Notes: a model not told the origin generated them from the sequence alone. Shown: positions 33,760-47,490, counted from the first letter of the stretch. The stretch is 64,000 nucleotides of DNA from Meghimatium bilineatum (GCA_034231615.1 CM067298.1:55456883-55520882); one strand, 5' to 3'. Numbers and translations: made by a program.

Positions 33760-35560
33760 CCTGATGAACAACATGCTGCTATACTGAAATGCCTCCCTTT
33801 GATTATTAAAATTCATCTATAAACATCCTATCTAACACAATTAATCCTATACAAGTTTGGGTGCCATCTCAGTTACTCGCTGAGAACACCTGTGTTTTTT
33901 TTTTGTCAGAAAAGATATGGGCTATTAAAAACTACCTGCCCACAAACAAAGGTGGTACAAAGTCAAAAGGATTACTTCAGCATGTAATCCCTATTAATTT
34001 ATTTCATCTCTCAGAATGCTTCGCTTCACATTTTAATAGTTAGATTAAAGTGAGGAAATGTTAGTTCTCTCCGCTTTATGCCCTTTAAATGCTTTGCAGC
34101 GTCACGAGTAGAAGAGTTCTGTGGAGATGGCCCGTTTGTTAACAAAATACTAGTTAAGGGACGTAATTCGTATAAATAATAGTTATATGGCAAAACATGA
34201 GTTGCGGGCCATGACTCAACATTCTCAATTCATGCCTCGTTACAGACAATAGCATTACACCGTTCATAATGGAGAGCTCTGGTTTCTACCCTATGTACGG
34301 CCTTCGGCGCTGTATTAAAGTGGATCGAATTTGAAAACCATACAACAATTATATTGAGTCACTCAAACATTATGAAATATATAATGCAAATAGCTGCACG
34401 ACTACTTATCGGAACTTTGTTTTGATTAAATATTTATTTTATGATAAATAGTTTCAGCTGCCATGTATATACATTGCCGAAGTGCAAATTCTTAAACAAC
34501 TTGATAATCTCAGAGCCATGACAGTTGACATTTTTATCATATTAGGTACAAACAAGTATTATGACCAGTACACAGCTGTAAAATTGTCAAACCCAATTGA
34601 CCAGCTTATATATTATTAACCTTATTAAAACACACTAAAAGTACAATAAGCTATTTGTATGTGTAATTTCCTGCTGTTAAATATTTTATGTGGGTGTTTG
34701 TGATCAAGTATATAACAACCCCGCACAACAGCAAAAGAGGAAAAATAATGTTGACAGTTGACACAATTTGGAATTAGGACATGTGCGAAAAGCGCGATGT
34801 TCTTAACAAATCTGAAAACATGTTACAATACAAAGTCTGGTCTACAACTGAAATGGCTATGTATGTCCACCGCTCAGTGAAGTTGGTAAAAAACTGAACA
34901 TATACTATCGCTGTTGTTGTTGAACGTGATATACCATTGGCACAAATAAAACTGACAAAACAAATACGTCGTCTGAACTACATCGTGCTGAAAATATAGC
35001 AGGACCATTACCCTGCTAAAAGAGAGATGGTGGGAATTTGAGAATGAATGCTACAAAATATATTTTTACATACAATTGCAATACTAGAATCTGGATGTAG
35101 TGTTCATGTGAAATTACAAATGCACATCAAATATTCAACCTATTTTAATAACAAGATTTGTATTTTGTATTATACGACATATAATTCTATACTTTCTCCA
35201 CGATCAATTAATGTGCCATTGCATGTATCATATATACACACATATATATATATGCAGAATTAGAAAATTTGAAGTTCTATGTAACGCAAATAATGCGCTG
35301 TATTTTTGTGTGTGTCCTGTGGGCTATGGCATTTCCAAAGTTTGTGTTAATATCATAATTGTCGGATATCATCACGTGTGCTTTTTTAGAACAGACTTGC
35401 TGATGATGTCAAATAGATGTATAATTTTCGATCATAAAGTGAGATTCTATATAATGATTTTGAAGTTTATGCGATAGCATAAGTTACTTCAATATAAACA
35501 ACACATTGAATTGTTATCAGCAGTTTTAACGTGCCGTGTGAACACATAACTGAAATGATA
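33760..35560. other. No recognisable gene
   Basis: AT-rich sequence. The only repeat trace is 34990-35045 (see the dispersed repeat at 26222). Small open frames here have no motif. Confidence 0.4.
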
Positions 35561-35564
35561 TCAA

Positions 35565-35668
35565 TGCGTCCCTGAGCAGATGGCTCGGCGACTTTATACG
35601 CGTCCATCAGACCCACCAGCCTAAGTGGGTCAGCACGAGAGTACTTTAGGCTAAGGAAGCAAACCCTG
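35565..35668. repeat. GC-richer unclassified segment, likely an old repeat
   Basis: About 100 bases (starting gcgtccctgagcagatggct, ending accctgacagaaaacctccg) stand out from the AT-rich background. There is a short inverted pair around 'cccaccagcctaagtgggt'. It looks like part of a tRNA-related or MITE element, but no boxes or ends could be fixed. Confidence 0.3.
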
Positions 35669-35869
35669 ACAGAAAACCTCCGCTTAATATAAATATTACT
35701 TCATATACAAATGTATGCATATTGCGTGTTGAAGACAGTCATTTAGCAATAATAAGAAGCAATATATTGAATATTTTTTGTGAATGTCACTTTTCAAGCG
35801 ACCATATCACAACAGCGGAAGATTTTTGTTTGTGTCTATCTCTTTTTCTTCCATATCTTTAAACATATT

Positions 35870-36250
35870 ATTTCTGAACAATGCTGCTCCAGCATGCAGG
35901 TTCTTCTCCAGACATCCCGAATTTCGACCGTGTTTTCCCAGTTTTTGTAACCTATATGGAAGCCTTTCATTAAGTATTTGCAGATGTCTTTATACCACAG
36001 CATTGGTCTACCGTGGGCGTGATGGCCTGCCTTCAGCCAAATCCCCGAATAGTACTTGTTTTGGGATGCGAAAGTTTGGCTTTCTGCTGACGTGACCCAG
36101 CCAACACAATCTATTTATATTGAGTGTATAGCTGAGTGCAGCTCAACACTTTCATGTTGCTGGTTTTGTCGTGCTTTTAATATTTAAGATTTTGCGAGAT
36201 ATCTTAGATAAAAGATGTTACGTCTCCTCGAATGTTTGGTGTAGGTAGTC
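35870..36250 (-). mobile_element. LINE C-terminal relic
   Basis: The minus strand reads 'GHVSRKPNFRIPKQVLFGDLAEGRHAHGRPMLWYKDICKYLMKG', then 'NWENTVEIRDVWRRTCM' (about 36100-35880). This is the LINE ending 'GHVxRM.DxRIPKQ.LYGEL..GKR..GRP..RYKD.CK'. It has few breaks. Confidence 0.8.
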
Positions 36251-36838
36251 CATGTGTGAGATCCACGAATAATTGTGTGTGTTTCCCTGTGATTGACACA
36301 ATCTCGTTACCCTGTTCCCAATTTACACCAGTGATGAAATAATAATGCACATTTTTGATGAATGTGTACCCATGTAATACACAGGGTTTATCAACTATTT
36401 AATGAACGTACATACTATCAGACTATATGGTATGTGTATTAAAATTTAAAATAACAATATACAATATAGGTTCAAACTTAAGGTATTTGTAAAAAAAATA
36501 CAAGACACACAGTGAACAAACAGTAAAAATAATGAAACTATCACAATAGCATTAGACGGCAGGCAATTATCAGCAGAGGCATCTAAGGTAACAATGATAT
36601 ACCCTACACAAGTATTGTTACATCCAAGGTAACAATGATGTATAAGGTAACACAATGATACAAGGCAACACATGTATCGCTATAAAGACGTGTATTTAAA
36701 AAATATTGGGAATGAGAATGCAATAAAACAATTATGCCTGAAAACAATATCAACGACAACATAACAAAGGCACACACCTATAATCTAAATAAATGATTGG
36801 AATTAAGATCAAATGGCCTAATGGTACCATAATATAAT

Positions 36839-37000
36839 ATAGCGATTTTCAAGGGCGTACCTAATTCTATTAGCTGTGGTACAATATCTTAATACAGTGA
36901 CCTAAATGTCATAGGCACTACGATGATCAGCGTGACTGAAATGTATAGTGACATGAGTATATTGGTGTATCATTAAAAAAGACCTTAATGTTGAAACTGC
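36839..37000 (-). mobile_element. Penelope-like tail, dispersed family member 2 (decayed)
   Basis: Shares with 55985-56110, in order, a gatggtaccca / aatggtaccat block, 'gcgtacct', 'cagtgacct', a 'gcac..cgatgat / gcaccatgat' block and a final tgaagtgtg-like segment. Too decayed for a protein reading. Confidence 0.4.
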
Positions 37001-37159
37001 CTTGTATACTATTATTTGTATTTTTTTCAAAACCTTACCCTGAAGTCTGATAGTCTGTGCTATAATTGTGAAGCTCATTGACCTTTGTGTTTTATATTAG
37101 TACTATTGTTATACATTTTTACTGTGCAGCAGTCTCACTTTTATGAATTAGCAATGTCT

Positions 37160-37680
37160 GATTTGACTAGAACTGACAGCTTTGGTGAACTAATATTATC
37201 AGCTTTGATGAACTAATTATGTAAAATTTTATGAAATAATAATGTCAGCTTTGATGAGCTAATGGTGTAAAACTTTATGAAATAATGTCAGCTTTAATGA
37301 ACTAATAATATCATATTTTATCATATTTTATAAACTAATAATGTCACATGTGATGAACTAATACTGCCATATTTGATGAACAAGTAATATCACATTTGCT
37401 GAACAAGTAATGACTGATTAGATAAACCAGTAATGCAACATTTGATGAACTAGTAATGCAACATTTGATAAACCAGTAATGTCACATATGATGAGCTAGT
37501 AATGTGACATTTGATGAACAGGTAATGTCACATATGATGAGCTAGTAATGTGACATTTGATGAACAGGTAATGTCACATATGATGAGCTAGTAATGTGAC
37601 ATTTGATGAACAGGTAATGTCACATTTCATGAATCAGTAATGTTAAATGTGATGAACTAGCAATGTCTCACAAAAATGCT
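37160..37680. repeat. 23-bp tandem repeat with a 46-bp higher-order unit
   Basis: Monomers like 'gtaatgtcacatatgatgag' + 'cta' alternate with 'gtaatgtgacatttgatgaa' + 'cag'. From about 37475 to 37615 the two alternate strictly, giving a 46-bp dimer repeated about three times. The upstream part (37160-37470) is more irregular. Confidence 0.85.
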
Positions 37681-37829
37681 ACCACTTAATTAAATAGTAT
37701 AATTAAAAAACAAGATTCCTACATGTAAAAAAAACATACAATCTTAGGAGATCAGATCATCATGTACCACCTTTTAACTCAGAATATACCACCAATAGTC
37801 AGATGACTAGAAATAACAGCAAATGATAC

Positions 37830-38160
37830 AGTGGTTGGTCTAGTAAACAACAACACAAGACATATTGGTTAGTATAGTAAACATCAACATATGACAGTGG
37901 TTGATCAAGTAAATAACACCATATGACAGTGGTTAGTCTAGCAAACAACAGCACATGGCAAAGTTGTTGGTCTAGTAAACAAAAACACATGACAGAATGG
38001 TTGTCTAGTAAACAACAACGCATGACAGATTGGTTAGTCTGGCAAACAACAACATATGACAGAGTGATTGGTATAGTAAACAACAACACATGGCATAGTG
38101 GTTGGTCTAGTAAACAACACATGACTATGTGGTTGGTCTAGTAAACGCCTTCATGAGAAT
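37830..38160. repeat. Degenerate tandem repeat, about 34-bp unit
   Basis: Units of 'tggttggtctagtaaacaac' + 'aacacatgacagag' with spacing 30-36 bases, about ten copies. Confidence 0.85.
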
Positions 38161-38399
38161 GTCAGTGTCACTTTGGTGTGAAATGCTCAATCATGTCATG
38201 GAGTCTTCTTCCTCTAGGTCAGATAGCAACTTACAGACCATCGATGAAACATGGCAAGAACTTATTAACCATATAAAACAAAGCAACAACTTAACAAACA
38301 GAAATGCCATAGTGGGCCAAAGAGTAAAAGTTCATAATAGCTGGATCACAAAAGTCAAAAATAAATTGAATTAATGCAGCCCCACACACAGTTCTACCT

Positions 38400-40550
38400 T
38401 TGATATTTTGATTAAGCACTCCAATCTGAATCATATTTGATCAACAAAAAATAATACTTATCATCTGCCACCAATACATAATACCAAACAATAAATAATA
38501 TTAGGAACAATGAATAGTACAAAAGATACATTGTATATACATAACATATGGTTATACACATCAACACTCTTATGCAAAATATTTTATATACATACAATTT
38601 ACAAATAAAACATGAATTCACATAAATGCAAGATATCACATAAACACACAATTCCAAATAAACAGAAGCATTCATATAAGAATAAAATTGTATTACACAT
38701 AGAAGGTAACGTATGCACATACAATTTCTTAAAGATTTAATATTTTTATAAGGAAACAATTTATTACACGTTTCTTATACACATAAAAACAATTTCTATA
38801 CATATATTACATACTATATTTTTAACACTCTCAAGATGTCTTACACACAAATAATTTCTTATACAAAAACTATTTCTTATACATAAAACTTAGCCATTCT
38901 TTCATAGGAGAAGGGTCTACATGTCTCACTTTTAAAAAAATCTGCGCCTATCTGAAATTGTAAGTCATTTGTAACGTCATTCTGTCAGTGCATTCCTAGT
39001 TACAAAATGACTGCCACCATTATGCTGAATTTGTCTTCGGCAGATAAAGATGCAGAATGTGTGTTTCAGTTGTGAAGAGTGCTCCCAGATGCAAATATAT
39101 GTGCACATGGACAACCTATGACCTTATCCTACTACACCAGGACACAGATTCACTGGATCAACCCCTCCTCCTTTTTAGTTTTGAACGTAATAAAAATAAT
39201 AATCAACTCGCCAGTAGCTAAATATTACTAAGGGACATAATAAGAAAAAATGAACTTAACTTACAGACCCCATTTCTTATACAAATTTTTTTTAGATATA
39301 CACAAACAATTTAGGTTCTTGTTTGGAAAACAATCCCTGATGTGATTTCTTCCCTTGGCAATGTTTTTCAGGTTATGTTTATCCTTAATTAATTTTAATA
39401 TAAATTTATTTCAGGTTAGGGTAGGTTATGTAAAAAAAAATCTTCAATTACCCCAAAACCCTAAGCCTACCGTACAAGATTAATAGTTTAATTAATAATT
39501 GATAAATATGAATTAGCTAACATAGCTAAGGGAAATAATCAAATTGATAAGACACCAAGATATAGTGCGGAGGATATGTTGCAAACCAGAACCACAATTT
39601 CTTATACAAATGGCTTTGCTTACGCACAAGATGTATCTTGAACACAAAAAATGTCTTACTAATTTAAATTTACTTATACACAAAGAATTTATCATAAATA
39701 CATATTTTTGTCCACAAACAATGTCCTATATATTAATGACTTTTTTTATGTACAAATAATTTCGTACAGATAAGCACATTGTTATACAACAATTTCTTAT
39801 AATTACCAAATTTTTTTATAAACAATGTATTATTCACCCACAACTAATTAGACATGTACATTTACTTAAAAACACAATTTTTTTATAAAGGAAACATGCT
39901 AACTGAAGGACAATCAAATACATATGTATGTAAATTGAAAAATATAAAATGAATATACCTAATAAAGTATATTCAAAACAATATTGCACTAAAGGAGAGT
40001 AGGATCATAATCATGAATACTACATAAATAAAATAATGTTTGCACAAAAAGTACAACACATCTAAAAGTTAAACCATGAACCACTTTTTCAGCACTTTCA
40101 TTTATAAATATATGTGTATTTAAAAATTATAAGAGATGTTTGAGAAGCAACATCTTCATAAAAAAGGAAGTACTCATCAGTTTGTACTTGTAATATTGAA
40201 AAACATGATTCATATCAACACACTCAAAGATGTCTTTATAAAATAATAAAAATAATGTAACCAATTATTGTCTACTGTCATATTATTACTATCTATATTT
40301 CTTCGGTGCTGAATATCGTGCATAGTGCAGTAACTAATCGTCCCCATTTTGATTGAAATGATGCTGCTATGGGCAGTTGGTGCATGTTGCTGAGAATCAT
40401 AGTCATAACCACTTTGATGGTTGTTCTGCAGAGAATTTCTCTTGGTCACCCTTTCCTTTGCCATCATAAACCCACTTAAGTTATTGTAGTGTGAATATAT
40501 TTTGAGAGTTAATCTTACTTTGTTCTTGCCTGGACTTGGATCCACCAGTC
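38400..40550. other. AT-rich low-complexity sequence
   Basis: Many scattered 'caatttcttatacac'-like words (38690-38900 and 39585-39850) form a very degenerate short tandem pattern. No gene recognised. Confidence 0.5.
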
Positions 40551-40554
40551 ACTC

Positions 40555-40910
40555 AGTGTATCGCTTGACCACCCTTGCCGCATTATTGATCTGTGCTTTT
40601 CTTTTCAGCTGTTGATGGTTGATGTATAAAATGTTATCAATGCTTGAGTTTTTGACAGCACGGTATGCATTATATCTTGTAGAGCAGGGCAGGATATCAG
40701 GTGGAGTTTCACTGTCTCGTTAGTGTGTTTGCGGTGTCTGAAATTGGGGTTGTTTTCGTAGCATATTCCAGTTAGGTGTGACTAAGTAGTCAGTGTTCTA
40801 TTCGCAATCTAAACATTTCTGCTTGGTGTTTGCATTCAAGGAGGTTGATGATAGTGTTTCCCCTAGATGGCATATATAGTGGTAAAGTTGTTCTCCAGTT
40901 GCCCATGCAT
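40555..40910 (-). mobile_element. LINE C-terminal relic
   Basis: The minus strand reads 'MGNWRTTLPLYMPSRGNTIINLLECKHQAEMFRLRIEH', then 'SHT.LEYATKTTPI..TANTLT' and 'YPALLYKI'. This matches the 'R.RTGH..LN.HL......PIC..C...ET..HLL..CP.L' domain of some LINEs. Premature stops are frequent. Confidence 0.5.
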
Positions 40911-40924
40911 TTAGTCACTCATCA

Positions 40925-41335
40925 TCATCAGGTGCCATGCCGGGTAGCGTAGACGATCATGGCTCTCTACAGCTCTCTCTCTCCAGTATTATGTATGATG
41001 ATCGTTGTTATCCGTGCCAGGCTGTTAAACTGTATTATACCTTCGTACGCCCTCTGTCTCTGTTGCCTTCAATCTTGCCTGTTCTGACTATGTTGTCCAA
41101 ACCTCCCTGTCTCATAACGTTGCCAAAAACATGACGATTATCTTTTTCTTATATTATTGATTAGGTTCTTTCTCGCATTTTACTCTGTCAACACCTCCAC
41201 ATTAGTTATCCTGGCAGTTCATGACATTCTCAACAATCTTTTGTATAACATCATCTCTATTGCCTCTAATTTTCCAACCCCCTGTTCCCATATTGTTAAA
41301 GACTCGTATCCATATGTTAGTATAGGAGTTATATC
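40925..41335 (-). mobile_element. LINE C-terminal relic (family of 22040-22450)
   Basis: The minus strand gives 'ITPILTYGYESLTI' and 'KLEAIEMMLYKRLLRM' (about 41325-41230), then 'GNVMRQGGLDNIVRTGKIEGNRDRG'-like text and a final 'GHGT' with a tgatgatga tail at 40918-40930. The plus-strand copy at 22040-22450 shares the order. The SINE at 41338 begins where this LINE is truncated. Confidence 0.7.
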
Positions 41336-41337
41336 GG

Positions 41338-41620
41338 GAGCAGCGTAGTGCAGTGGTTAGCGCACTAACTTCGCATATGATTGGTCCTGGGTTCATTACC
41401 TAGTTGAGGCGCAAATGTTTCTCAGATCGCAACAGCTCCCAGGTCGACCCAGCCTTAAATGGGTACCGGATTAATCCGGAAAGTAAAGACTGCGAGGGAG
41501 ACGAGATGGCTACCGCCCTCATTTGCAGAGCCTCTGAAATGTGAGATCGCTAACATCTCCCACCTCTACGGCATTAATAAATGCTATGGGTTACTTGACA
41601 CTTTTATTTTAAATAAGAGT
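41338..41620 (+). mobile_element. tRNA-derived SINE, family S1 member 1
   Basis: A box TAGTGCAGTGGTT (41346-41358), B box GGGTTCATTACC (41389-41400). The body contains 'gggtaccggattaatccgg', 'agtaaagactgcgaggg', 'gctaccgccctcat' and 'attaataaatgctatgggtt'. All four body blocks recur in order in the minus-strand copy at 51601-51862, so the two define one family. Confidence 0.85.
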
Positions 41621-41624
41621 TACA

Positions 41625-42775
41625 TAACACCGCGGAACCTCCTTCCTCACCTCTAATAACAAGGTCATATTAAACGATCTATTTTCATTTTTTCTGAATG
41701 CTGTTTTTTCCATTTTGCCACTACTCTTTACGATTGTTTTTGATAATTTGTTTTAATAATTGTTTTGATAATTTGGTTCTTTGACGTATCATCGATGCCA
41801 CTAGTTGTGTTAATATATCTGCCTCTTCACTGTAGAATATATTATATGCCCAAGAATCCGCTGCATGTTAATTTTTACCCAATATGCCTATAGTTCTTGA
41901 AGTTTATGACATATTTCAATAATTTTTAAGGTCGTATCCATTGAACTCATTCTGCAGTTATGAATAGCTATCAGTGTAGCCTGTAAGCTTGAGTAGTATT
42001 ACTTTATTGAAGCCGCTCTTGGTAAAAACAGAATAAAGAGGAAGCACATACCAGTCAATCTTCAATTAACCTTAATGGAGATTCTATTCTGGAATCTGGA
42101 TAATGCCACTTTGATTCCATGAACATGTTATAGATATAATCAGATCTCATGCATATTCAACTTATTCTTTCGATCTCTTGAAGTGTGCCTGTATCTGTAA
42201 TTCTGTCTCTTGACTACACTTCACTGTCTCACATAGTCATTAATAAACAGCATGTTAATATTCCCATGTCTAAAGTCAGTCTAGCTGATCGAGCGTAGAC
42301 GCGTCTGCAGATACAGATGGTTTAGGGAACATATATGATATTTATCACTCATAATAACAAATAATACAGAAGGTAAACCGCTCCATAATAATGCCAGAAC
42401 TAATGAAAATTTAATTGTTCTACCAAAATATGTGTTTGAAAACAAATTGAAACACTTTTATAAACAGGAAAATCCCTTCCCTTTGTAGTAAAGCCACATC
42501 GACAACCTTAACAATTGGCAACACTGACTAGAGCTACATAGAGACATATGTAATGTGTAGGACTTATGCAAGGAATGACATTTTAAATACAAAAGGTACC
42601 CAAAAATTTTAATTTCATCAACATTTTCACAATAATGAAAATATAATAAAATATATGAAATATAATGATTAATTTATGAAAGGTTTAATTAACATTAAAA
42701 TATAATAAGGATGTTGCTAGAATGTACCAGTATGAAGGAATTTCTTCAAAGTGATGTATGCAATAATTGGTAACA
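41625..42775. other. No recognisable gene
   Basis: AT-rich sequence with no coding or repeat structure that I can support. Confidence 0.4.
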
Positions 42776-42779
42776 AATG

Positions 42780-43175
42780 ATGTATGAAGTTTTCTGTAAC
42801 AAGAATAAGGCATAGGCCGTGTATGAAATAGTTTCTTAAAGAATATCTACTAGAATGTTCTTAAAATGATGTATGAGAGAATGTTCTTAAAAAGAATGTT
42901 AAGAGAGAATATTCTTAAAAATGATGTATGAGAGAATGTTCTTAAAAATGATGTACGAAATGTTTTCTGAATAAGGATATATAAGAGAATTTCGTTAAAA
43001 TGATGCATAAAACAATTTCATAAAAACGATGTATGACGTAATTTATTAAATACGAAAGGATGTTTTTAATACAGATGCATGCAATACTGTTCTTAATAAG
43101 AATATATGAGAATATGTTCTCAAGAAGCATGTATGAGAGAATGTTCTCAATAAGCATGCATGAGAGAATGTTCAT
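42780..43175. repeat. Degenerate tandem repeat, about 26-bp unit
   Basis: Repeats of 'gatgtatgagagaatgttct' + 'taaaaa' with drifting length, about 14 units. They give open Met/Ser-rich frames of no significance. Confidence 0.85.
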
Positions 43176-43689
43176 ATTTCATAAACGTTTACATCACTAT
43201 GGAAAAATAATAAGATGTAAATTGTGTTTTACAAATTATCAATGAGGCAAGTGATTAGCTATCCCACGGCTTCTGTGGTTGTTCTACGTAAGTGAAAAAA
43301 GGGGGAGATGGTTAATTTGCTATTTAAAACAAAATCTGATGTCTTGTGTATACATTATGTACAGAGTACCCTTGTTATGTCTTATCTATTTCTTGACTTT
43401 ACCACGAGAAAAAGCCAACACACAAATGGTCTGTTTTAACCATTATGTGGAAGTTGTTTATTATTCATTGCATCAGTTCTTCAAACCACCTGTTTTGTTG
43501 TTTCTATTTGTATGTATTATATGATGTTACACCTACGATATTTATGATGCAATTATGTGTATTCTATCCTTCATCTATCTCAATAATTAATCTCGTAGTG
43601 TTCGTAGTTAAATGGAGGTTTATTCTGAAACAACACAAGATAATCGTAAACTTCTAACAGCTGAAATGGCATGCTTAGAATCCAAGAAT

Positions 43690-45110
43690 ATCGTTTAAGA
43701 GATAAAGTGAGAAATGAGGACATTCGACAAAAAACAGGCCCCACACCATGTTCCGTTGGTCGTTAAACAGTTCTGTCACATAATCTGCCCATCTTGTTAG
43801 TACTTCTGTTTTACGAAATATTATTTTTACATTTTTATCTTTAATGCAGTCACCCCCAATTGTAGGATTTTTCTTATTTGTGATCAGCCTTATCTCCGTA
43901 TGCATTAATTGTGTCTTCTGTTGTATGGACATCTCTATTTCACTGCATTTTGTTTCTAGCCATTGTTTTCTCGCTGTTGTGCACATGTTACGTATCTCCG
44001 TGTCTATAAATGAGTATTTTGGGTATTTTTTAGCTTTATTTCTTTCTGAAATGTTCTCTAATATTTCATGTCATCCATGTTTGTTTGTTCTGGGCTTTTC
44101 TTATTGGTATATTTTCATTTGATATTTGAATACTTTTCCTTAGGCTGTGTCCCATTTATTGTCTATTTTCTCTTCTGGATTTTCCCTTCTGTATTGTGCC
44201 ATTCATTGCATCATTAGATGTTCATATCTATTCTTTACATCTACAAGGTATTTTTGTTGCATGCCTGGTTGTTTTTTTTTGCTGATGCGTCTATCTGTGG
44301 TTCTTGAGTTCTTATATGTGCTATCTTTTTAAGTTTGACATGTATTTTGCACAGCACTGGATTATAGTCAGAGTTGATATCTGCACCTGGATATGTTTTA
44401 GAGTTCTTGACACTATTTCTAAATCTGTTGTTGATATATAATATAGTATATATATATAGTATAATAATATAGTCTATTTGATTCCTATTTCTGTCTCCAG
44501 GACTTTTCCATGTACATAATCTTCTATTTTCATGTTCAAAGAATGTATTACATATGATCATGTTGTTCTCCTCACAGAACTGTATACGTCTTTCTCCTCT
44601 GTCATTTCTTGTCCCTAGTCCATATTGCCCTATACTATTCTTGTGTCTTCTTTCCCTATTTTTGCATCCATGTCTCCCATGACTATTACAACATCTGTTG
44701 ATTTTACTGGTTTGAGTAGCTGTTGTAAGTCTTCGTAGTAATGTTATATTTCTTCTTCAGTGTAATCTGTAGTTGATGCATATGTTTGTATAAAGGCTAG
44801 ATCAAACGGTGTTGCTTTGATCTTTAGCAACATCATTCTGTCATTATATGTCCAGTACCCGCTGATATATTTTTCTATTTCTTTCTTGATCAGTATTCCT
44901 AACCCTCGTTCATGGTAATCTCCTCATGAATGTATAAAACTAAAATTTTCCTTTCTTGTGAACCCTGAATCGTTCCATCTTGTCTCTGCTATTCCTAGAA
45001 TATCTACTTCTAATGCTTCGTCCTCCAATATTAAATTTATAGACACATCATCAGGAATATCCACACTATCACATAGATCTACTGTCCAGGCTATGCAGGA
45101 TTAGGAGGCA
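43690..45110 (-). mobile_element. RTE-like LINE relic: apurinic endonuclease domain and linker
   Basis: From 45110 down on the minus strand: 'EALEVDILGIAETRWNDSGF' (Glu of the AP endonuclease), a 'GLGILI.KEIEKYI' block, 'ATPFDLAFIQTYA.T.DY', 'VIVMGDMDAKIG', then 'FFEHENRRLCTWKSPGDRNRNQIDYI' and 'PGADINSDYNPVLCKI' (the SDH motif with His changed to Tyr), followed by a linker 'RADYVTELFN'. Several frameshifts and stops are present. The RT itself is missing. Confidence 0.85.
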
Positions 45111-45162
45111 ATGATGGAGCTGATGCATTACATGATGGGCAATGTTATAATGGATGGCTCAG

Positions 45163-45259
45163 TGATACAAATAATTAGAGTTTAGTTAATTGGGGATGTT
45201 ATGGATGCACTGATAAAAATAATTAGAGTTTAGTTAATTGGGGATGTTATGGATGCACT
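45163..45259. repeat. Two-copy 48-bp tandem duplication
   Basis: 'aataattagagtttagttaa' + 'ttggggatgttatggatgca' + 'ct' occurs twice in succession with almost no difference. Confidence 0.9.
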
Positions 45260-45599
45260 ACACAGTTATGAAGAGGGAACTGAAAGTGACAATACGCATG
45301 TTCAGTGTGAATACCATAAATATTAGTGACCAAAGTTGATGAAATAAGGTGGCTTATCTCAGAAAATATTCAAATAATGCACAACCAAAAACTACCGATA
45401 CACTGGGTATATACGACCATAGATGGCTGATGCATTGGCAAGCTGATAAATTATGGAAATGATTTCAGTTCTGTGATGCAATTTATTTTAAAACTTCAAG
45501 AAGAAAATAAATACACGAATAAAACTTATATTTCCTGGAAACATATGGTGTATGTGGGCTAATCTGAAAACTACATGTAGTGGTTGGTAACTTTTCCTA

Positions 45600-45895
45600 T
45601 AATAAATAGTGGATCGGAAAACCCATTTACTGCCTAAACCCAAAGTTAAAGCCCTGAATGGTGGCATTATTACTGATATGCATTGCGTATATGGTTTATA
45701 CGCATGTCATACTAATGAGATTTTGGGAGCGGAGTCAGCTGCCCATCCCAAACAGGGTCAAAGTAATCCAGATGTCATACGGCGGATATGTCAGGCCAAA
45801 AGAAGCAGATATTGCATCCAAGCTATAAAGCACGACACATCACATTCTATACTCTGGACTGCATCCTGCTAATCTGTTGGAATTCAATAATGAAC
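45600..45895 (+). repeat. Dispersed repeat, SINE-like end
   Basis: The last 140 bases (from about 45755) resemble 26222-26385 and, more loosely, 62595-62665 ('caaatattgcagcacagcta' against 'cagatattgcatccaagcta'). The 87-residue open frame over it has no recognisable motif and is most likely chance. Confidence 0.4.
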
Positions 45896-46339
45896 ACAGA
45901 TTATAAAGAATAAGGAAATGAACATATTTAGAGAGGCAGAGGGCGAGCTAAATTTTCACTACTGAAGCTTTTAAACGACAAGATGTAAATTGTATTGAGA
46001 ATCATGAATAACATTGCCTGTTGTATATGTAAAAAGATCTTTGTTATTACTGGCAGGTCATTGAAAAAAAACCCACTAGTTCTATGAATTTACAATCTAA
46101 CATGAAGCAGACTTCAATTAATGATGCTTTCTTCTTCCAAGATTATTCTAAAACTCCTGCTGGTTAGCACGATCTATTTCAGATAATGAAATACAATGGG
46201 GAATAGTTCATAGCTTGGCTGCGATATCTACACATTTCACCCTGACACATCTGACTTCAGTATGATCAATGCATCAAGAAAAGCTATCACTTTCTTTATT
46301 TTCAAACTTGTTGGCCTGATGTTTCCGGTTACTATATAC

Positions 46340-46765
46340 ACCTTAGCCAGCGACAGAAACGATCTACTTATGTGTGATAAGCTAGGCCAGCAACAGACAT
46401 TATCTACTTATGTGTGATAAGACAAGCCAGCGACAGAAACTGTCTACTTATGTGTAATACGACAATCCAGCGACAGAAAATGTCTACTTATGTGTGATAA
46501 GACAAGCCGGCAATCGAAACTGTCTACCTATGTATGATAAGACAAGTCTCCGACAGAAACTATCTACCTATGTCTAAGACAATCCGAAAACAGAAACTGT
46601 CTACCAATGTATAAGACACGGTGACGACAGAAACTGCCTACCTATGTCTAAGAGATGTCAGTGACAGAAACTACCAATGTCTAAGACAAGCTGGCAACAA
46701 GAACGGTCTACCTATGTCTAAGACAAGCTGATGACAGAAACGCCATATCAATGTCCAAGATGATT
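46340..46765. repeat. Degenerate 40-bp minisatellite, about 11 units
   Basis: The unit is 'gccagcgacagaaactgtct' + 'acttatgtgtgataagacaa'. The first four units are well preserved, the later ones shorten to about 32-36 bp and diverge. Confidence 0.92.
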
Positions 46766-47490
46766 CATAACATGTATTCCTCTGTGTATAATAAAATATT
46801 TAACAACACATTTTTATTGTCAATTTTGGAATGTCAATAGTTTTTATAAATATAATACTTTTTTGTGCCTCCAAGGAGTATGTGTACGTTTTTGTGTTGT
46901 GAGTTTTCAGACCAGACCAAATAGTAATTATAAATTAGCTTCACAATAGATTTAAATTTGTTTGGTCTATACGATTTAGTCAGCTGGTCACCAATTCACA
47001 ATGTGCTTTTTAAAGGATATTGTAACATATTCATCACATATTATGACATTGTCTTTGTTATTGTTTTTCCGGAGATGAAGACAATACATAAATGGAAAAT
47101 TAAAAAAAAAACATGAATGCTAAATAAAGTTTCTAAAACCAAACACACATTCTGAGAAATATATTTCCCATACTAAAAATAAAATAAACCACGGACATTC
47201 GTGTCAATAGAATGTCAATGCCAGTTTTGATTACATGCTGATGAGTGCTATTATAATTTAGATAACGGTTAATAGACTAGACTGCAGTAAAACTGTTTAC
47301 TAACATGTATTAACAGAAAATACAAAGTAATCAGTCTTACGGTACACACAAATACTACCATACATACAAAATAGACCAATATACACGCACACAACTTACC
47401 ATGACTTATATTCTATTGTACAAACTGTAAAACATATGACTGCCTTTTCTATCAATACTCTATTATTTCTGATAGTAATCAGTCATGGAT

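Noticed and set aside
38129..38374. 81-codon plus-strand frame after the 34-bp repeat
   Set aside because: No recognisable motif, no splice sites and no homologous copy in the window; could be chance.
45609..45872. 87-codon plus-strand frame
   Set aside because: Lies over a dispersed SINE-like repeat whose relatives at 26222 are not open.
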